Shown here in pieces: positions 59,888-64,000 of a DNA stretch of 64,000 bases. Positions within the stretch are counted from its first letter, which is position 1. Each line of letters begins with the position of its first letter. The stretch covers positions 1-64,000 of the forward strand of contig CABXRG010000004.1 in assembly GCA_902514615.1 (NCBI GenBank), in the 5' to 3' direction. The stretch comes from an uncultured Bacteroidota bacterium (lineage in GTDB: Bacteria; Bacteroidota; Bacteroidia; Flavobacteriales; Flavobacteriaceae). The translations under genes were made by a program, and so were the position numbers. The notes below the pieces were generated by a model, which saw nothing but the letters and a program-made list of their open reading frames with translations, ran no database searches and had not been told where the DNA came from.

Positions 59888-61867
59888 ATGAGTTTTTCAC
59901 TAACATCAGAATTTAAACCTACTGGAGACCAACCTAATGCAATAAAGAGTATTCTTGATTCATTTAATAGTAACCACAATCATTTGACTCTTCAGGGTGT
60001 AACTGGTTCTGGAAAGACATTTACTGTTGCAAATGTAATTCAAGAGTTGAAAAAACCAACACTTGTATTGGCTCACAATAAGACATTAGCTGCTCAACTA
60101 TACTCAGAATTTCAAAGTTTTTTTCCCAATAATGCTGTTGAGTATTTTGTTTCCTATTATGATTATTATCAGCCTGAGGCATATATTCCTTCATCCGGTT
60201 TATACATTGAAAAAGATTTATCAATTAATGAGCAAATTGAAAAATACAGACTAAGTGCAACTTCATCATTACTTTCAGGAAGGGATGATATTATTGTTGT
60301 AGCATCAGTTTCATGTATATATGGAATTGGAAATCCAAGTGAATTTAAAAAACATGTTATTCAGATATCTGTTAATGAAGAAATTCAAATCTCAAAACTT
60401 CTAACTTTATTTGTGAAGAGTCAATACTCAAGATCAATAAATGAGCTAAACAGGGGTAGTTTTTCTGTTAAAGGTGACGTAGTTGATATTTATCCAAGCT
60501 ATTCAGATATTTATTACAGAATTAATTTTTTTGGTGATACTATTGAAAGTATAGAATCAATTGATCCTTTAACTGGGAGTAAAATTGAAGATTTTGAAAA
60601 TCTAAGAATTTTTCCAGCTATGATATTTGTAACCTCTGAATCAAGTATTAAATCTGCTATTAATAGTATAGAATTTGATTTAGATGAACAAGTAAAGTAT
60701 TTTGATGAAATTGAAAAAGGTACAGAAGCTAAAAGAATAAAAGAAAGAACAGAATTTGATCTTGAAATGATCAAAGAACTTGGATATTGTTCTGGAATTG
60801 AAAATTACTCAAGATATTTAGATGGAAGAGAACCAGGTACTAGACCATTCTGTTTATTGGATTATTTTCCAGATGATTACTTAATGGTTATAGACGAGAG
60901 TCATGTAACTATTCCTCAAGTTCATGCGATGTATGGGGGAGATAGAAGTAGAAAAGAAAATCTAGTTGAATATGGTTTTAGACTTCCTGCTGCCCTAGAT
61001 AATAGACCTTTAAAATTTGAAGAATTTGAATATATTCAAAATAAGGTATTGTATGTAAGTGCTACACCTGCAGATTATGAACTAAAAAAATCTGAAGGTG
61101 TATTAGTTGAACAAATAATTAGACCTACTGGAGTTCTTGATCCAATAATAGAAATAAGAAAATCTGAAAATCAGATTGATGATTTAATTGAAGAAATACT
61201 TCAAAGAGTTGATAAAGATGAAAGAGTTATTGTAACTACTTTAACTAAAAGAATGGCTGAAGAATTGACAAAATTTCTTCATAAATCAAAAATTCGAGCT
61301 AACTATATCCACAGCGATATTGATACTCTTGACAGAGTTGAAATTATGCAAAATTTAAGAAAAGGAATTTTTGATGTTTTAGTTGGAGTAAATTTATTAA
61401 GAGAAGGATTAGATCTTCCTGAGGTATCTTTAGTAGCTATTCTAGATGCAGATAAAGAAGGCTTTTTAAGAAGTCATAGATCTTTAATTCAAACTGTTGG
61501 TAGAGCAGCTAGAAACATTAATGGAAAGTCAATAATGTATGCTGATGTAATAACAGATAGTATGAATAAAACTATCAAAGAAACTAAATACAGAAGAAAA
61601 AAACAGAAGGAGTATAATATTGAAAACAATATTGTTCCTAAACAAATGGAAAAAGCATTTAGTAATACTTTTGAGCAGTCCAAAGAAATTATAAGCACAA
61701 CTTTTGAAGATTTTGAAGAGGAAATCAAGAGCTATCACAGTAAAAATCAAATAGAAAGTAAAATAAAGGAACTTAGAAAAGAAATGGAATCTGTTGCAAA
61801 AAAGCTTGATTTTTTAAAAGCAGCTGATCTAAGAGATAAAATAGATTTCTTAAAAAAGAAACTATAA
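59888..61867 (+). CDS. uvrB: UvrABC excinuclease subunit B
   Basis: DNA damage verification and strand opening. Walker A GVTGSGKTFTVAN (about 38-50), PEAYIPSSGLYIEKD, the beta-hairpin, VIDESHVTIPQ with the Walker B pair and the LREGLDLPEVSLVAILDADKEGFLRS helicase motif are present. The C-terminal UVR motif is IKELRKEMESVAKKLDFLKAADLRD. 659 residues, standard. Directly after the pRiA4b-like gene. Confidence 0.98.
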   Translation: MSFSLTSEFKPTGDQPNAIKSILDSFNSNHNHLTLQGVTGSGKTFTVANVIQELKKPTLVLAHNKTLAAQLYSEFQSFFPNNAVEYFVSYYDYYQPEAYIPSSGLYIEKDLSINEQIEKYRLSATSSLLSGRDDIIVVASVSCIYGIGNPSEFKKHVIQISVNEEIQISKLLTLFVKSQYSRSINELNRGSFSVKGDVVDIYPSYSDIYYRINFFGDTIESIESIDPLTGSKIEDFENLRIFPAMIFVTSESSIKSAINSIEFDLDEQVKYFDEIEKGTEAKRIKERTEFDLEMIKELGYCSGIENYSRYLDGREPGTRPFCLLDYFPDDYLMVIDESHVTIPQVHAMYGGDRSRKENLVEYGFRLPAALDNRPLKFEEFEYIQNKVLYVSATPADYELKKSEGVLVEQIIRPTGVLDPIIEIRKSENQIDDLIEEILQRVDKDERVIVTTLTKRMAEELTKFLHKSKIRANYIHSDIDTLDRVEIMQNLRKGIFDVLVGVNLLREGLDLPEVSLVAILDADKEGFLRSHRSLIQTVGRAARNINGKSIMYADVITDSMNKTIKETKYRRKKQKEYNIENNIVPKQMEKAFSNTFEQSKEIISTTFEDFEEEIKSYHSKNQIESKIKELRKEMESVAKKLDFLKAADLRDKIDFLKKKL

Positions 61868-61868
61868 T

Positions 61869-61891
61869 AAAAAAGGTGCACATAGTGCACC
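61869..61891 (-). terminator. Intrinsic terminator for the hsp20 gene
   Basis: GGTGCAC and GTGCACC form a 7-bp stem around ATA, and on the minus strand a run of T follows it. It lies 28 bases past the hsp20 stop. On the plus strand it falls just after uvrB but lacks a T-tract there. Confidence 0.65.
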
Positions 61892-61918
61892 TAATCTACA
61901 GATTATTAACCTTAATGT

Positions 61919-62341
61919 TTATGCTATATCTATTACTCTGTTGGGTTTAGTGATACTATCCTTTTTCTTTGGTAATTTAATTTTTAAGATTCCGTTTTTA
62001 TAAATAGCCTTTATCTTATCAAGATCTACAGTATTTGGAACTCTAAATGATCTCTGAAAGGATGAATAATTAAATTCATTTAATCTTACATTATCATTTT
62101 CATTAGTATTTGCTTTCTCAGATGATATTATCAAAACTTTATCATTAAGTTCAATTGTAAAATCATCTTTTTTCATCCCTGGCACAGCTAAATCGATTTC
62201 AAAAGAATCATTATTTTCGATTGAATTAACTGATGGAACAGAATGATTTCTATTAATTGGATTCAACTCAAAATCATCATTAAAAAACTCCTTCATTAAT
62301 GAAGGAAAAACATTGTTGTTATTATATTTTACTATTCTCAT
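61919..62341 (-). CDS. Small heat shock protein, Hsp20 family
   Basis: Holds unfolding proteins in the cytoplasm. 140 residues with the alpha-crystallin domain about 40-130 (DLAVPGMKKDDFTIELND, FQRSFRVPNTVDLDKIKAIYKNGILKIKLPKKK) and a C-terminal NRVIDIA anchor. Stands alone, with a terminator downstream. A 11-base palindrome GTCA-AAA-TGAC upstream near 62419 could be an operator, but this is weak. Confidence 0.94.
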   Translation of the reverse strand: MRIVKYNNNNVFPSLMKEFFNDDFELNPINRNHSVPSVNSIENNDSFEIDLAVPGMKKDDFTIELNDKVLIISSEKANTNENDNVRLNEFNYSSFQRSFRVPNTVDLDKIKAIYKNGILKIKLPKKKDSITKPNRVIDIA

Positions 62342-62460
62342 AATTTTATTTTTTAGTTAAACAATTTGAATTATAAATTCATTAAATAATAGTCAAATAG
62401 AATACCATTCAATAAATTATGTCAAAATGACTGAAAAAATAAAAAAAAGGTGACTTTATG

Positions 62461-63651
62461 TCAGTTGATGGCAGATTGAACTTTATTTGCTGCCTCATCA
62501 AAAGCTGTAGCAGAAAGAACATTTAATCCAGAACTGTCAATTATGTCTTTTGCTTTATCTGCATTAGTTCCTTGAAGTCGAACAATGATAGGAACATTAA
62601 TATTATCTAAATTTTTATAAGCTGAAACGATACCCTCAGCTACACGGTCACACCTAACTATACCACCAAAGATATTGACTAATATTGCTTTAACATTAGT
62701 GTCTTGTAAAATCAACCTAAAGGCTTTTTCAACTCTTTCAGAATCAGCAGTTCCACCAACATCAAGAAAATTTGCAGGCTCTCCACCCGCAAGTTTGATT
62801 AAATCCATTGTAGCCATTGCAAGGCCTGCACCATTTACCATACATCCAACATTACCATCCAAGTCAACATAGTTTAGACCATTTTCTCTAGCCTCTACTT
62901 CAACAGGATTTTCTTCATTTAAGTCTCGCATTGATTCATATTCCTTATGTCTAAAAAGAGCATTTTCATCAATGGTAACTTTAGAATCGACAGCTATTAT
63001 TTTATCATCCGATGCTTTCAATACAGGATTTATTTCAAATAAAGATGCATCAGATTTTGCATATGCATCATATAGATTTGAAACAAACTTAGTCATATTT
63101 TTAAATGCCAATCCTTCCAAACCAAGGTTAAAAGCAATTTTTCTTGCTTGAAAAGGAAGAATTCCTAAACCTGGATCAATTTCCTCATTGAAAATTAAAT
63201 TTGGCGTATTCTCTGCCACAGCCTCAATATCAACACCACCTTCGGTTGAGTATACAATCATATTTTTAGATGTGGATCTATTTAGAAGAACAGAAATATA
63301 GAATTCTTTTCTTTCAGAAACTCCATCATAATATACATCTTCAGCAACAAGAACTTTTCTGACAAGCTTTCCTTCCTTAGAAGTTTGAGGAGTAATAAGA
63401 TTCATACCTATGATGTCTGAAGATATTCTCTTAACATCCTCAAGATTTTTCGCAATTTTTACACCACCCCCCTTACCTCTTCCACCTGCATGAATTTGAG
63501 CTTTAATTACAAAAATATTAGTTCCAGTTTCTTTTGAAAGTTTTTTTGCACACTCTACAGCTTCGTCAGGATTATTAGCAACATAGCCTCTTTGAATTGA
63601 TACATTAAAATTTTCTAGTAATTGTTTCCCTTGATATTCGTGTAAATTCAT
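62461..63651 (-). CDS. sucC: Succinyl-CoA ligase [ADP-forming] subunit beta
   Basis: TCA-cycle enzyme subunit, cytoplasmic. Start set at ATG 63651 (MNLHEYQGKQLLENF), since all SucC proteins begin there; an upstream frame exists but is not plausible. The ATP-grasp domain holds KAQIHAGGRGKGGGVKIA, and GVDIEAVA follows; the C-terminal part has CMVNGAGLAMATMDLIKLAGGEPANFLDVGG with the CoA-side loop, and the phosphohistidine partner belongs to SucD, which is not in the window. 396 residues. Divergent from lysA. Confidence 0.97.
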   Translation of the reverse strand: MNLHEYQGKQLLENFNVSIQRGYVANNPDEAVECAKKLSKETGTNIFVIKAQIHAGGRGKGGGVKIAKNLEDVKRISSDIIGMNLITPQTSKEGKLVRKVLVAEDVYYDGVSERKEFYISVLLNRSTSKNMIVYSTEGGVDIEAVAENTPNLIFNEEIDPGLGILPFQARKIAFNLGLEGLAFKNMTKFVSNLYDAYAKSDASLFEINPVLKASDDKIIAVDSKVTIDENALFRHKEYESMRDLNEENPVEVEARENGLNYVDLDGNVGCMVNGAGLAMATMDLIKLAGGEPANFLDVGGTADSERVEKAFRLILQDTNVKAILVNIFGGIVRCDRVAEGIVSAYKNLDNINVPIIVRLQGTNADKAKDIIDSSGLNVLSATAFDEAANKVQSAIN

Positions 63652-63656
63652 GGCGA

Positions 63657-63664
63657 CAAATATA
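63657..63664 (-). promoter_or_regulatory. -7 promoter element for sucC, near-leaderless
   Basis: Reads TATATTTG on the minus strand and ends 5 bases before the sucC ATG. No -33 TTTG at the expected position. Confidence 0.4.
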
Positions 63665-63682
63665 ACTACAAAACTTAAGAAA

Positions 63683-63713
63683 TTTGAATTATTTAAAATC
63701 AGATTTATATTTA
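63683..63713 (+). promoter_or_regulatory. Promoter for lysA
   Basis: TTTG at 63683-63686, 19 bases, then TATATTTA at 63706-63713; the -7 part has one mismatch in its last base, like the promoter at 5597-5627. It ends 16 bases before the lysA ATG. Confidence 0.55.
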
Positions 63714-63729
63714 GTGTTAAATTCATTTT

Positions 63730-64000
63730 ATGAATATCAAAAAACTTCAAGAGGCAGCTTCAAATTTTGGGACTCCAGTATATGTTTATGACTTATCAAT
63801 AATTGAAAGTCAATACAATAAACTTCAAAATGCATTTAAAAATATAGACAACTATAAAATTCATTTTGCATCTAAATCTTTATCAAATATTTCCATATTA
63901 AAGTTTATAAAAAATCTTGGATTAGGTCTTGACACTGTATCCATAGAGGAAATTAAAATTGGTATTAAATGCGGATTTTCCATAGATGAAATTCTTTACA
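63730..64000 (+). CDS. lysA: Diaminopimelate decarboxylase, partial (C-terminus outside window)
   Basis: PLP-dependent last step of lysine synthesis. The 90 visible codons begin ATG 63730 and carry the fold-type III start: GTPVYVYDLSIIESQYNKL, then IHFASKSLSNISIL, which has the PLP Lys in the usual AxKA context (here FASKS), and GLGLDTVSIEEI, matching the family GxGxDVVSxGE. It runs off the right edge. Divergent from sucC with a promoter in the gap. Confidence 0.93.
   Translation, partial: MNIKKLQEAASNFGTPVYVYDLSIIESQYNKLQNAFKNIDNYKIHFASKSLSNISILKFIKNLGLGLDTVSIEEIKIGIKCGFSIDEILY

Noticed and set aside
62440-62460. Terminator after sucC
   Set aside because: There is a T-tract on the minus strand, but the stem before it is only about 4 pairs, so I do not list it.
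63652-63750. Longer N-terminus for SucC starting at 63750
   Set aside because: SucC proteins start at MNLHEYQ; the extra residues are low-complexity and coincide with promoter sequence.
1-64000. CRISPR array, rRNA operon or prophage
   Set aside because: No regularly spaced repeats, cas genes, rRNA sequence or phage structural genes were seen.

Overview
The window comes from an AT-rich, gene-dense bacterial chromosome that is almost certainly a member of the Bacteroidota, most likely a marine Flavobacteriales with a streamlined genome. The signs are: perfect Bacteroidota promoters (TTTG, 19 bases, TATATTTG before tRNA-Pro), few Shine-Dalgarno sites and many TTG starts, type II glutamine synthetase, lepB with an extra N-terminal membrane domain, DUF5683, DUF721, DUF3089, DUF3810, DUF349 and DUF6174 families, an OmpA protein with thrombospondin type 3 repeats, and the gene orders pyrF-prfA-purM, parA-parB-DUF5683-lepB and mutL-ribH-TPR/recF-DUF721. 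The ends cut pyrF (left) and lysA (right).

Layout. 1-5031: nucleotide synthesis and translation termination (pyrF, prfA, purM), glutamine synthetase, a cation antiporter and tRNA-Arg. 5041-5826: a small accessory patch with an unknown 119-residue protein, a 21-residue peptide with nine cysteines, and a candidate structured RNA ending in a strong terminator. 5827-9270: small lipoproteins, pirin and a lipoprotein MsrA. 9337-20378: a carbohydrate-flavoured accessory region holding GH109 glycosidase-GHMP kinase-nucleotidyltransferase in one operon, a divergent PhyH dioxygenase-SDR pair, duplicated SnoaL-like lipoproteins, a lone serine-recombinase-like gene, two Gfo/Idh/MocA oxidoreductases and an OmpA protein. 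20434-25049: DUF3089 hydrolase, Cu-Zn SOD, acyltransferase, OxyR, tRNA-Pro and a kinase-like unknown. 25096-63651 is mostly conserved housekeeping: chromosome partition, signal peptidase, rhomboids, MutL, riboflavin, RecF, NDK, NrnA, a PPIase fusion, amidohydrolases, RelA/SpoT, Fur, PurA, an LptA-like protein, TPR, DUF368, AroE, DUF349, deformylase, YqgF, TsaC, tRNA nucleotidyltransferase, heme A synthase, UvrB, Hsp20 and SucC.

How genes fit together. Oxidative-stress functions recur (OxyR, SodC, MsrA), with the regulator close to SodC. The GH109 operon suggests release of an amino sugar in the periplasm and its activation to a nucleotide sugar; the substrate is inferred. purA-OstA and cca-ctaA-pRiA4b-like-uvrB are tightly overlapping operons.

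The least explained material is the Cys-rich micropeptide with its RNA neighbour (5442-5800), the cluster of TACTAA motifs upstream of the recombinase gene (16191-16370), a tRNA-Arg with a swapped 19-56 tertiary pair, and three genes whose promoter -7 element sits only 4-5 bases before ATG. No CRISPR array, prophage, insertion sequence or rRNA was seen.
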